Of a stretch of DNA of 64,000 nucleotides, positions 8,718 through 17,193 are shown piece by piece (the stretch's first letter is position 1; every line of letters begins with the position of its first letter). Position numbers and translations under genes: made by a program. The DNA lies in assembly GCF_014644535.1 (NCBI RefSeq), contig NZ_BMKW01000001.1:310001-374000 (forward strand), read 5' to 3'. Below the pieces are notes generated by a model. That model did not search any database. It saw nothing but the letters and a program-made list of their open reading frames with translations, and was not told the origin of the DNA. Source of the stretch: Neoroseomonas lacus. Its GTDB lineage: Bacteria; Pseudomonadota; Alphaproteobacteria; Acetobacterales; Acetobacteraceae.

Positions 8718-8733
8718 GATTTTCGACAATCGA
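8718..8733. promoter_or_regulatory. Candidate GntR operator upstream of its own gene
   Basis: Inverted copy of the 16-bp sequence at 7265-7280 (reads gattttcgacaatcga on the plus strand), 24 bp upstream of the regulator start at 8693. Two copies in one short locus, both in promoter positions, support a real binding site for the encoded FCD regulator. Confidence 0.6.
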
Positions 8734-8852
8734 TTCTTTGCGGACATCAATGATGGCGGCGCCGCCGCAAAGACACCGCCGCCATGCCATTGTTCCGCCT
8801 AAGGACCGACACGCCGCCGACGGATGATGCGCAAGCCAGGAGAACCCCCGCC

Positions 8853-9095
8853 ATGCGCCTGCTCCCCGCCATCGCCCTTTCCGCCAGCCTCGCCCTCGGC
8901 GCCTGTCAGACCCCGGACGGGCAGACCGACTGGGGCAGCACCGCCGCGCTCGGCATCGGCGCGGCGGCCCTGGTCGGGCTGGTCGCGGTCGCCGCCAATA
9001 ACAACAACCACAACGACCGCTACTACCAGCAGCCCCGCTATCGCGGTTATCCGCGCTATGCCGAGCGCGACCGGGGCTACTACCGCCGCTGGTAA
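8853..9095 (+). CDS. Small lipoprotein with Tyr/Arg-rich tail
   Basis: An 80-residue protein with a lipoprotein signal (hydrophobic LLPAIALSASLALGAC, lipobox LGAC, Cys20), a second hydrophobic segment (ALGIGAAALVGLVAVAA) and a C-terminal tail of Asn, His, Tyr and Arg (NNNNHNDRYY through DRGYYRRW). The ribosome-binding site ccaggag (8836-8842) fits this start. This layout is common among small envelope proteins of alphaproteobacteria with no assigned function. Its stop is only 4 bp from the stop of the convergent amidase gene. Confidence 0.75.
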   Translation: MRLLPAIALSASLALGACQTPDGQTDWGSTAALGIGAAALVGLVAVAANNNNHNDRYYQQPRYRGYPRYAERDRGYYRRW

Positions 9096-9099
9096 GGGC

Positions 9100-10596
9100 T
9101 CAGTCCCAGCCGACCGCGCCCGGCATCGCCTTGACCGGCTGTGCCGCGGCCAGCGCGGCGAGGTCCGGCACCGGCCGCCGCAGCACGGCGTCACCGGCGA
9201 AGGCTTCCTCGATCGCCGCCGCCACGCGCATCACTAGCGCATCGCCGCCGCGCGGCCCGACGATCTGCAAACCGAACGGCATCCCTAGCCGATCCACGCC
9301 CATCGGCAGCGAAATCGCCGGATGCCCGCACAGCGTCACGTAATAGGCGCAGGCGAGCCAGTGGTAGTAGGTGCGCGTCGGCTTGCCGTCGATCTCGGCC
9401 GGGTACAGCTCCTTCCACGGCCGCGGTGAGAGCGTGATCGCCGGCGTGATCAGCACGTCATGATGGGCGAAGAAGTGCTGCCAGGCGCGATACATCCGCG
9501 TCTGCGCCGCCGCCGCTTTCGACCCATCCTCCAGCGTGTAGCGTAGCCCTTCCTCGACATTCGCCCGCACATTGGGGCCGACCATGTCAGGCTTGTCGCG
9601 CACCTTCTGCGCATGGGCGGTCAGGAAGGCCATGGCACGCAGCACCTCGAAGGCCTCGTCACCGCCACGGCAATCCGGGTCAGCTTCCTCGGCCGCGCCG
9701 AACAGCGGGGCGATCGCCTTGGCACGGATGGCAAAGGCCTCGCGGATCAACTTCTCGACCGGCGCCTGACCGAAATCGACGCTGATCGCCAGCCGCAGCG
9801 ACGCCAGGTCGATCGGCTGCATCGGGAAGAACGCCTCTGGCACGCCGCGCACCGGCCCTTCCGGCAGGGTGTAGGCGAGCGGATCCATCGCATCATCCGA
9901 CGCCATGGCGGCCAGCATCAGCGCCGCATCCGGCACGTTGCGCGCCATCGGCCCGAGCACCGGCAGCCCCGACCAGCCATGCGCGCGCTTCTCCGACGGC
10001 ACCAGCCCCGGCGACGGCCGATACCCGACAATCCCGTTGAACGCCGCCGGGTTGCGCAGCGACCCGCCGGTATCGGACCCCGAACAGATCGGCGCCATCC
10101 CACAAGCCAGCGCCACGCCCGACCCACCCGACGACCCGGCCGCCGACTTGGTCTGGTCGAACGGATTGCCCGTCACGCCATAGACGGCGTTGCGCGTATT
10201 GGCGCCCGCGCCGAATTCCGGGGTGTTGGTCTTGCCGATGACGACCGCACCCGCGTCGCGCAGGTTCGCGACCATCATGCAATCCGCCTCGGGCACGAAA
10301 TCCTCGAAGAGCGGGCTGCCATAGGTGGTGCGCAGCCCCTTCACCTCCTCAAGATCCTTGATGCCGACCGGCAAGCCGTGCAGCAGGCCGAGCGGCCCGC
10401 CCTGCATCACCGCCTCCTCGGCGGCCTTGGCCCCGGCGCGCGCCGCGACCTCATCCATCGCGACCATCGCGTTGACGGCGTGGTTCACCTCGCCGATGCG
10501 CTTGAGGCATGACTCCATCAGCTCCACCGGGGAGAGCGCCTTGCGCCCGATCAGGCGCCGCGCCTCGAGCGCGGAGAGGTCGCAGGGTTCAGTCAT
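9100..10596 (-). CDS. Amidase, amidase-signature family
   Basis: A 498-residue cytoplasmic amide hydrolase with the Ser-cisSer-Lys triad: Lys80 in GLPVGIKD, cis-Ser155 in AAGSSGGSGVA and nucleophile Ser179 in SDTGGSLRNPA. Length and the full signature fit family enzymes such as aryl/acyl amidases; substrate cannot be assigned. GatA is unlikely because no gatB or gatC is near. The start overlaps the stop of the macro-domain gene by ATGA (10593-10596), so the two are co-translated. Confidence 0.93.
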   Translation of the reverse strand: MTEPCDLSALEARRLIGRKALSPVELMESCLKRIGEVNHAVNAMVAMDEVAARAGAKAAEEAVMQGGPLGLLHGLPVGIKDLEEVKGLRTTYGSPLFEDFVPEADCMMVANLRDAGAVVIGKTNTPEFGAGANTRNAVYGVTGNPFDQTKSAAGSSGGSGVALACGMAPICSGSDTGGSLRNPAAFNGIVGYRPSPGLVPSEKRAHGWSGLPVLGPMARNVPDAALMLAAMASDDAMDPLAYTLPEGPVRGVPEAFFPMQPIDLASLRLAISVDFGQAPVEKLIREAFAIRAKAIAPLFGAAEEADPDCRGGDEAFEVLRAMAFLTAHAQKVRDKPDMVGPNVRANVEEGLRYTLEDGSKAAAAQTRMYRAWQHFFAHHDVLITPAITLSPRPWKELYPAEIDGKPTRTYYHWLACAYYVTLCGHPAISLPMGVDRLGMPFGLQIVGPRGGDALVMRVAAAIEEAFAGDAVLRRPVPDLAALAAAQPVKAMPGAVGWD

Positions 10597-11096
10597 GACG
10601 CAAGTTCCTTCCGGTAGAGATCCAGCATCGCCTGGTCGAAACAGGCGAAGGTGATGTCGAGGTCACCGTGGCGCGCAACATCCTCCCGGACCGCCGCGAC
10701 GGCAATCCGGGTCGCGCGATCGGCCGGATAGCCGAAGATGCCGGTCGAGATCGCCGGGAAGGCCACCGACCGACCGCCGGCCGCGCGCAACAGGGCGAGG
10801 CTCGCGCGATAGCAGGCCGCCAGCAGCGCCGGCTCCCCTGCCCCGCCACCCTGCCAGACCGGACCGACCGTATGGATGACGTACCGCGCCGGCAGGGCAA
10901 AGCCGGGCGTGATGCGCGCCTGCCCGGTCGGGCATGGCGCGACCCGTGCGCAGGCTTCGGCAAGCGCCCCGGCCCCCGCGGCACGGAAGATCGCGCCACA
11001 GACGCCGCCGCCCATCAGCAGCCTGTCATTCGCGGCATTGACGATGGCATCGACCGGCAGCGTGGTGATGTCGGCCTGGATCGCGCGCAGGGTCAT
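10593..11096 (-). CDS. Macro-domain protein (ADP-ribose / O-acetyl-ADP-ribose deacetylase type)
   Basis: A 167-residue single macro domain. Landmarks are the N-terminal strand with ADITTLPVDAIVNAAN, the catalytic/ribose-binding NAAND, the glycine loop GGGVCGAIF, VIHTVGPVW, and the phosphate loop PAISTGIFGYP. These match MacroD-type (YmdB-like) hydrolases that remove acetyl or ADP-ribosyl groups. The start at 11096 (MTLRAIQ) is preferred to an upstream ATG at 11129 because the domain begins there. Coupling by ATGA to the amidase gene downstream is notable and may indicate a shared role in small amide/ester turnover, but that is inference. Confidence 0.92.
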   Translation of the reverse strand: MTLRAIQADITTLPVDAIVNAANDRLLMGGGVCGAIFRAAGAGALAEACARVAPCPTGQARITPGFALPARYVIHTVGPVWQGGGAGEPALLAACYRASLALLRAAGGRSVAFPAISTGIFGYPADRATRIAVAAVREDVARHGDLDITFACFDQAMLDLYRKELAS

Positions 11097-11203
11097 GTGG
11101 TGGCACCTCCCTGCCCGGCTGCGTGGCATGACGGCGCGCGGGCCTCAAGCCGAAACGCAAGATCGGCCGGGCGCGCGGAGACGCGGCACGCCATAAGCGC
11201 CAC

Positions 11204-12091
11204 ATGACGACGAACGACGCCGCCGACCGATACCGCGCCCGCATGCGCCGCGTGCTGGCCCATATCGACCGGCATCCGGCGGCCGATCTCGACCTCGCCA
11301 CGCTTGCCGACATCGCGGCCTTTTCCCCCTGCCATTTCCATCGGCAGTTCAGCGCCTGCACGGGCCTGCCGGTGCACCGCTATGTGCAGCTCGGCCGGCT
11401 CGGGCGCGCGGCGCATCAGCTCGCCTATCTGCGCTGGCAGCCGGTGACGGAGATCGCCCTCGATGCCGGCTATGAAAGCCCCGATGCGTTCGCCCGCGCC
11501 TTCCGCCAGCGCTTCGGGCAGACGCCCTCGGCCTTCCGCGCAGCGCCGGACATCGCCGCCTGGCGCACCACCCTCGCCCCCTTCAAGACGGCCCGGAGCC
11601 TCCTCATGACGCAGAGCTTTTCGACCGACCAGGTGACCATCGTCGCGCTGCCCGACACCCCCGTCGCGGTGATGACGCATCGCGGCCCGCCCGAGGGGAT
11701 GGCGGAGACGATCCGCCGCTTCATCGCCTGGCGCCGCGCGGCCGGCCTGCCGCCCAAGGTCAGCACGACCTGGAACGTCTTTCACACGCCGCCCGACATC
11801 GAGCCGCCCGGGGCTTTCCGTCTCGATCTCTGTGCCGGCACCGACCGCCCCGTCGCACCGAACGACCAGGGCGTGACCGCTGGCATGATCCCCGGCGGGC
11901 GCTGTGCCGCGCTGCGCGTGGTCGGCAATGGAGAGGATCTCGAACCCGCCGCCCTGTTCCTGTATCGTGACTGGCTGCCCGCCAGCGGGGAGGAAGCGCG
12001 CGACGCGCCGCCCTTCTGCAAGCGGGTGCACATCTTCCCGGACGTCCCGGCCCACGAGGCGGTCACCATGCTGTACCTGCCGTTGCGTTGA
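11204..12091 (+). CDS. AraC family regulator with GyrI-like C-terminal domain
   Basis: A 295-residue protein with the AraC helix-turn-helix pair at the N-terminus (about 8-112: LATLADIAAFSPCHFHRQF and VTEIALDAGYESPDAFARAFRQRFGQTPSAF) and a GyrI-like small-molecule-binding domain (about 130-292, including DTPVAVMTHRGPP and RCAALRVVG). The domain order is the same as in Rob and SbmC-like regulators, which sense cationic or amphipathic drugs. It is divergent from the macro-domain/amidase pair across 107 bp, so it could control that operon, but no operator is evident. Confidence 0.92.
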   Translation: MTTNDAADRYRARMRRVLAHIDRHPAADLDLATLADIAAFSPCHFHRQFSACTGLPVHRYVQLGRLGRAAHQLAYLRWQPVTEIALDAGYESPDAFARAFRQRFGQTPSAFRAAPDIAAWRTTLAPFKTARSLLMTQSFSTDQVTIVALPDTPVAVMTHRGPPEGMAETIRRFIAWRRAAGLPPKVSTTWNVFHTPPDIEPPGAFRLDLCAGTDRPVAPNDQGVTAGMIPGGRCAALRVVGNGEDLEPAALFLYRDWLPASGEEARDAPPFCKRVHIFPDVPAHEAVTMLYLPLR

Positions 12092-12145
12092 CGCCGCGGA
12101 CCTGCCTGTGGCGGCATGCTCGGACCGGACCTGAGGGAAGACAGC

Positions 12146-12583
12146 ATGCTCCGCATCATCGGCCTCGCGTCCATGGCGTTGCTGTCCGCGACGAGCGCCC
12201 GGGCCCAGAGCGCCGATGCCATCCGCGCGCATATCGCGCGCGCCAATCACGGCTGCGACATCTACCGGCCGGAGGAGACCTATCGTGGCCCCCTGCCCGG
12301 TGCACCCGGCCCCGTGGTGGTGGTGGTCTATACGCTCGAGGGCTGCGGCGGCAGCAACGACTGGAACCGCGTCTTCGGCGTGTTTTACGAACAGGACGGC
12401 CGCGTCACCGAAGTGCCGCAGCCGCACCCGCCGGGCTTCATGGTGGACGCGGCGACCGTCACCCATGGCGCGATCGAGGTGAACGGCCTCGCCTATGGCC
12501 CCCGCGACCCGCGCTGCTGCCCGAGCCAGCGGCGCAGGGAGCGCTTCCGCCTCGTGGACGGGGCCATGGCCCCCGCCGGCTGA
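12146..12583 (+). CDS. Small secreted protein of unknown function
   Basis: A 145-residue protein with a signal peptide (LRIIGLASMALLSATSARAQ, cleavage near residue 21) and four mature cysteines (NHGCDIY, LEGCGGSNDW, and the pair in DPRCCPSQRR), consistent with periplasmic disulfides. The C-terminus ends RFRLVDGAMAPAG. No family is recognised. A purine-rich ribosome-binding site (gagggaag) precedes the ATG. It follows the AraC/GyrI gene by 54 bp on the same strand and converges on the gamma-glutamyltransferase gene with 13 bp between stops. Confidence 0.7.
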   Translation: MLRIIGLASMALLSATSARAQSADAIRAHIARANHGCDIYRPEETYRGPLPGAPGPVVVVVYTLEGCGGSNDWNRVFGVFYEQDGRVTEVPQPHPPGFMVDAATVTHGAIEVNGLAYGPRDPRCCPSQRRRERFRLVDGAMAPAG

Positions 12584-12596
12584 CCCGCGCCGGGGA

Positions 12597-14213
12597 TCAG
12601 TACCCCAACGCACACCCATCCTTGCGCGGGTCCGACCCACCCACCAGGCAGCCCTTCTCGCGGTCGATGAAGATCGCCTGGCCACCGCCATGCGGCTTGT
12701 CCACCAGTTCGCAATCATGGCCGAGCCTGTTCAGCCGGTCGACCACCTGGCCCGGAATGCCGCGCTCCACCTGCACCTTGTCGCCCTTCGGCCCGTCCTG
12801 CGGCATCAGACGCGGGAAGTCGATCGCCTCCTGCACATCCATGCCGAACTCGAAGTGGTTGGTCAGGAACAGCGTGTGGCCGGTCGGCTGGAAGCGCCCG
12901 CCCATCACGCCATAGGGCATGATCGCCTGGCCATCCTTCATCACCATGCCGGGGATGATGGTGTGCAGCGGCCGCTTGTTCGGCGCGATGCAGTTCGGGT
13001 GGCCTTCCTGCAGGCGGAAGCCGAAGCCGCGATTCTGCAGCATGACGCCCGCGCCCTCGGCGAGAATGCCTGTGCCGAAGCCTTCGAACAGCGAATTGAT
13101 GAAGGAACAGGCATTGCCGTCCTTGTCCACCACGCAGAGGTACACCGTGTCCTTGTGCTTCGCGAGGTCGCTCTCGCCGGCCGGCGGCAGCGTCGCCATG
13201 GCCTGCTCATCGCTGATGATCTTGGCCAGCCGTCCGAGATACTCGTCCGAGAGCAGCTTCTCGACCGGCACATCCACCATCGACGGATCAGCGAGGAAGG
13301 CGTCGCGATCGCGATACACCAGCCGCGCCGCCTCGATGTGGCGATGGAAGCGCTCGGCGCTCAGCGGCCCCTGCTCCGGCGTCGCCTTCTTGCCGAGGAT
13401 GCCGAGGATCTGCAGCACATGCATCCCCACGCCGTTCGGCGGGCACTGGAACACCTCGACATCGCGCCACTTGATCGAGATCGGCTCGACGAACTCGGCG
13501 ACATCCGCCCCGCGGGCGAAGTCCTCCTCGGTGTGCAGCCCGCCAGCGGCGCGCAGCGTGGCGACGATGTCGGCCGCGACCTCGCCCTCATAGAAGGCCT
13601 TCTTGCCGCGCGCCGCGATGGCCCGCAGCGTCCTGGCCAGTTCCGGCTGGGTGAAGCGGCTGCCCAGCGCCGGTGCCTCCCCATCGCGCAGGAAGCGCCG
13701 CGCCGAGGCCGGATGCTTCGACAGCTTCCCCACCGAACCTTGCCAGTCCCAGGCCACGCGCGGGGAGACGGCGAAGCCTTCCTCCGCATAGCCGATCGCC
13801 GCCTGCAGGATGCGGTGGAGGCCGAGCTTGCCATGCGTCCGGTTCAGCAGGTCCCAGGCGCTGATCGCCCCAGGCACCGTCACCGAATGGGCCGAGGTAT
13901 TGACCATGGCGGTCATCCCGGCGGCGCGCAGCGCTTCCGGCGTCGCCCCCGCCGGCGCGCGGCCCGAGCCGTTCATCGCGATGACCTTCGACGACCCCGC
14001 CGGGACGTAGAGGCAGAAATTGTCGCCGCCAATGCCCGTCGAGGCCGGCTCGATCACACATTGCACCGCGCAGGCGGCGATGGCGGCATCCATCGCATTG
14101 CCGCCGGCACGCAGGATGTCGAGCGCGGCGAGCGTCGCCTGCGGCATCGACGTGGCGGCCATGCCGTTGGTGCCATAGGCGGCCGAGCGGCCAGGCAGAT
14201 GGAAATCGCGCAT
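12597..14213 (-). CDS. ggt: Gamma-glutamyltransferase, cytosolic-looking paralogue
   Basis: An N-terminal-nucleophile hydrolase/transpeptidase of 538 residues. The large-subunit part has GGNAMDAAIAACAVQ and PASTGIGGDNF, and the self-cleavage/nucleophile threonine is in HKDTVYLCVVD (Thr356), followed by GNACSFINS. The C-terminus has the substrate loops seen in MGGRFQPTGH and HGGGQAIFIDR and ends DPRKDGCALGY. It lacks an obvious signal peptide (MRDFHLPGRS start at 14213), unlike the secreted paralogue at 37160-38842, and may act inside the cell. Such GGT-like enzymes also include cephalosporin- and gamma-glutamyl-amide acylases. It is divergent from the S53 peptidase gene across 245 bp. Confidence 0.9.
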   Translation of the reverse strand: MRDFHLPGRSAAYGTNGMAATSMPQATLAALDILRAGGNAMDAAIAACAVQCVIEPASTGIGGDNFCLYVPAGSSKVIAMNGSGRAPAGATPEALRAAGMTAMVNTSAHSVTVPGAISAWDLLNRTHGKLGLHRILQAAIGYAEEGFAVSPRVAWDWQGSVGKLSKHPASARRFLRDGEAPALGSRFTQPELARTLRAIAARGKKAFYEGEVAADIVATLRAAGGLHTEEDFARGADVAEFVEPISIKWRDVEVFQCPPNGVGMHVLQILGILGKKATPEQGPLSAERFHRHIEAARLVYRDRDAFLADPSMVDVPVEKLLSDEYLGRLAKIISDEQAMATLPPAGESDLAKHKDTVYLCVVDKDGNACSFINSLFEGFGTGILAEGAGVMLQNRGFGFRLQEGHPNCIAPNKRPLHTIIPGMVMKDGQAIMPYGVMGGRFQPTGHTLFLTNHFEFGMDVQEAIDFPRLMPQDGPKGDKVQVERGIPGQVVDRLNRLGHDCELVDKPHGGGQAIFIDREKGCLVGGSDPRKDGCALGY

Positions 14214-14458
14214 CGGAGGGTCCGTTTCCAGCAAGTGTTACCCTCTCCATGCAACGGGACGGGGGCGTTGGAAAGGCCGGGCCAATGGCTGGCCTGCCCT
14301 GCACCGGAGGAATGGCCGGCCGGACGGCTATGTCGCTCCGTCGCAACCTCCGGGCCGAACCCCACGACATCGTGCCCGCGCGCATCGTTATTCCAATTCT
14401 CAACCATGACGCGTCATGCGCTAGCCTTGTGCCCCTCGTTTAAGGATGGGAGCGACCG

Positions 14459-16153
14459 GTGCGGCAGCAGGAACGGACGTCACCCCTGGCGGGCAGCGCC
14501 CTGCCGGCGCATCTCCTGAAGGCCCGGACCGGCGCGGCCGATCCGGAGCAGAGGCTCCGTGTCACGCTACGCCTTGCGGCACGCGGCGGAGACCAGGCGC
14601 TGCTCGACGCTGCAATGCGTCTCGGCGGGCAGATGCCGGCGGCTCGCCGTCACCTGCCGCGTCCATCGCTCGCCGCGGCATTCGGCCCTTCGCCCGAGGC
14701 GGCGAAGGCCGTCGCGGCATTCTGCGACGACCACAGCCTTGAGCTGCAACGCTCGGCCCTCGGCGGGTTGTTCGTCACCGTCGCCGGGCGTGCCCAGGAC
14801 CTCGGCCGCGCCTTCGGGGTCGAACTCGGGCTCTACCGGATGGGCGGGCACCTGCTGCGCGCCTATGAGGGCGCTCTACGCCTGCCCGCCGAACTCGCAC
14901 CACATGTCGCGGCGGTGCTTGGCCTCGACGAGGTGTCACGCCTCGCCGCCGGACGTCGGGCGGGCATGGAATACACCGAACCTCCCTCGATCCCGGGCAA
15001 CCTGCCGACCACCGTTGCCTTCGATTACTACCAGTATCCACAGGGCGTGACCGGGAAGGGCGCGATCGTCGCCTTCATGGAATCCGACCTCGTGGTGGAC
15101 CTCGCTGCCATCCAGGCCTTCTTCGCCAGCCTCGGCCTGCCGCCGGTGACCATCGTGCTGGAGCGACCGGATGCAGCCTCCGCCGACGGCGACACACCGA
15201 CGCTCAACGGCGAGGCGATGATGGACCTCAAGCTCGTCGGCGCGGTGGCGCCCGGCGCGACCCTGGTCGGCTACAGCCTCGCGCAATCCTACGGCTATTC
15301 CTCCGATCCCTGGATCGATGCGCTCGTAGCCGCGCTCGACAATGACACCGACCCCTGCAACGTCATGTCGATCAGCCTGGGCCAGCCGGAATCAAACTGG
15401 TCGGAACAGACCGCACTCGCCGTGCACGTGCTGTTCGCCATCGCCGGCCTGCTCGGCGTCACCGTCTGCGTTGCCTCGGGCGACTACGGCGCGCCGGGCA
15501 ATCCGGACGGCGCCTATGCCCAGAACTGCGCCTTTCCGGCCTCCTCGTCCTATTGCCTCGCTTGCGGCGGCACCGAGTTGCTGCTGCAGGATCAGGGTGG
15601 CGCGCGCGTCCTCACCGGCGAGGTCGTGTGGAACGAAATGCAGGCTCCCGGCGAGAAGCGGGCAACCGGCGGCGGCATCAGCACGCTGTTCACCGTCCCC
15701 GAGTACCAGCAGGGGATCACCCTGCCGCCGCCGTTCAATCCGGGCCAGCCCGCGGGGCGCGGCATGCCGGATGTCGCGGGCAATGCCGCCAGCCGAAGCG
15801 GTTATGCGCTGAGCCCCCAGGGCACCGGCGACGGTTTCGGCACCAGCGCGGCCGCGCCGATATGGGCCGCCCTGGCGGCGTTGCTGGTCGAACGCAACGC
15901 CGGACAGGCGATCGGCTTCCTGACGCCGCTGCTGTACGCGCAGCAAGGCGCCGGCGCGGCCTGCTGCACGCCGATCCTCAATGGCAACAACGGACCGCCG
16001 CCCGGCCTTGATGGTCAGATGACGCCCTACGCCTGCTATCCGGCCGGCGCGCCGTGGAATGCCTGCTGCGGCCTTGGCTCACCGCTTGGCAATGGCATCG
16101 CTGCCGAGCTCGGCCTTGGCGCGACGGCTGGCACGGCCGCCACCGCGTCGTAA
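14459..16153 (+). CDS. S53 family serine-carboxyl peptidase (sedolisin/kumamolisin) with propeptide
   Basis: A 564-residue acid-type peptidase, starting at GTG 14459 behind the purine-rich taaggatgggagcg. Residues 1-165 form the pro-kumamolisin activation domain (LGGLFVTVAGRAQDLGRAFGVELGLYR). The mature domain carries the catalytic Glu252 and Asp256 (NGEAMMDLKLVGAVAPGA), oxyanion Asp342 (ASGDYGAPG) and nucleophile Ser463 (FGTSAAAPIWAAL). The C-terminal calcium-site region contains CCGLGSPLG. No signal peptide is visible, so export, if any, is by another route. The cysteine-rich C-terminus (CCTPI, CYPAG, ACCGLG) is unusual for this family. Confidence 0.92.
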   Translation: MRQQERTSPLAGSALPAHLLKARTGAADPEQRLRVTLRLAARGGDQALLDAAMRLGGQMPAARRHLPRPSLAAAFGPSPEAAKAVAAFCDDHSLELQRSALGGLFVTVAGRAQDLGRAFGVELGLYRMGGHLLRAYEGALRLPAELAPHVAAVLGLDEVSRLAAGRRAGMEYTEPPSIPGNLPTTVAFDYYQYPQGVTGKGAIVAFMESDLVVDLAAIQAFFASLGLPPVTIVLERPDAASADGDTPTLNGEAMMDLKLVGAVAPGATLVGYSLAQSYGYSSDPWIDALVAALDNDTDPCNVMSISLGQPESNWSEQTALAVHVLFAIAGLLGVTVCVASGDYGAPGNPDGAYAQNCAFPASSSYCLACGGTELLLQDQGGARVLTGEVVWNEMQAPGEKRATGGGISTLFTVPEYQQGITLPPPFNPGQPAGRGMPDVAGNAASRSGYALSPQGTGDGFGTSAAAPIWAALAALLVERNAGQAIGFLTPLLYAQQGAGAACCTPILNGNNGPPPGLDGQMTPYACYPAGAPWNACCGLGSPLGNGIAAELGLGATAGTAATAS

Positions 16154-16212
16154 AGCCCGGTCCGGACGGCGTCGATCACGCCGTCACGGGTCGCACCGTG
16201 CCGCCGGCACCA

Positions 16213-16536
16213 GCCGATTATCGGCCATCGCAAGACGAGAGGCCCGACCACCCCTTCCCGGCCGCGCTGGAGGATGCCATCGCGGTCTGGCGCGCCCTGG
16301 TGGCCGAGCGCGCCCCGCGCCGCATGGGCATCTTCGGCCGTTCGGCCCGGAGGCGGGCCGCTGAGCGACACGGCACGCGCCCACCGCGCCCTGCGCCGCG
16401 CCGGAGTAGCGGCCGCTCTGCAAATTCTCTGAGGAACAGGGCGCAGTTCCGCGACGCCGGTGTACCGGCGCCAGCGGAGGCCTTCGCGGAGATCGTACGA
16501 TGCCTCGGGCGGCATCTGATGCGAGTGTCCGTTTGA
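16213..16536 (+). pseudogene. Degraded alpha/beta-hydrolase remnant
   Basis: Three frame segments in order read like a steroid-esterase-type alpha/beta hydrolase that has decayed. ADYR...PDHPFPAALEDAIAVW and RMGIFGRSA (16213-16347) give the pre-nucleophile region and the G-x-S-A nucleophile elbow. After a frameshift, GGGPLSDTARAHRALRRAGV (16349-16429) follows, which normally sits about 100 residues later, so an internal deletion is implied. Another shift returns to AQFRDAGVPAPAEAFAEIV and RCLGRHLM (to 16536). The usual catalytic-His motif (SHAQ) is reduced to GAQ. The 5' half is missing. Recognition is by eye from family pattern. Confidence 0.6.
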
Positions 16537-16850
16537 GGATGCGCCCAATGGCGCATTCTCATATCCGGCAGTGGCCGGCCCCGAAGGCCCATTCCGGGAT
16601 GTGGCATTCGGCGCTTCGTTCGCGATATGTTCTTTTCAGCCAACGGCAGCCCTGCGTCTGTCACGTCGATGTCGAAAAGAAGTAGAATCCTAAAAGTCTA
16701 AAAGTGAAACGAACGGGGCGCGCGCTTTGCGCTGGCGCCGGGAACGGAGGGGCGCCACTGTCGCCAAGGTCCGGGCGGGACAGAACCCGCCCCACTCCTG
16801 CAGCGTCACTGCCCCTCGCGCATCCGCCCGTTCCGGTCTAGACGCGAGAC
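16537..16850. other. Intergenic stretch without a recognisable gene
   Basis: No supported coding region. It contains an AT-rich patch (16681-16711, aatcctaaaagtctaaaag) that resembles the AT-rich core of the element at 39359-39830, and a GC-rich stretch upstream of csaA. Promoter for csaA is expected here but no clear -35/-10 was found. Confidence 0.5.
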
Positions 16851-17192
16851 ATGGACACAGCCGCGACCATCGAGGATTTCGACCGCCTGGACATCCGGGC
16901 CGGCACCATCGTGGATGCCCAGCCCTTCCCCGAGGCGCGCAAGCCCTCGATCCGGCTGTGGGTGGATTTCGGCGGCACCATCGGGGTGAAGCGCTCCGCC
17001 GCGCAGATCACCGTGCATTACGCGCCGGACCGGCTGATCGGCCGGCAGGTCATGGCGGTGGTGAATTTCCCGCCCCGGCGCATCGCCGGCTTCGAGAGCG
17101 AGGTGCTGGTGCTCGGCGTGCCGGATGAAAGCGGCGCCGTTGTGCTGGTGAAGCCGGACCTCCAGGTGCCGAATGGCGGAAGGATGTTCTGA
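16851..17192 (+). CDS. csaA: tRNA-binding domain protein CsaA
   Basis: A 113-residue single OB-fold tRNA-binding domain. It shows the family pattern [68 protein letters not shown] and ends VPNGGRMF. CsaA dimers bind tRNA-like structures and have chaperone-like activity. The stop (17190-17192) is directly followed by the gpt start at 17194, so these two genes form a bicistron. Confidence 0.95.
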   Translation: MDTAATIEDFDRLDIRAGTIVDAQPFPEARKPSIRLWVDFGGTIGVKRSAAQITVHYAPDRLIGRQVMAVVNFPPRRIAGFESEVLVLGVPDESGAVVLVKPDLQVPNGGRMF

Positions 17193-17193
17193 G

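Noticed and set aside
14214-14458. Possible small gene in the spacer between GGT and the S53 peptidase
   Set aside because: Frames there are short, lack a ribosome-binding site and show no family features; the region is better read as a divergent promoter.
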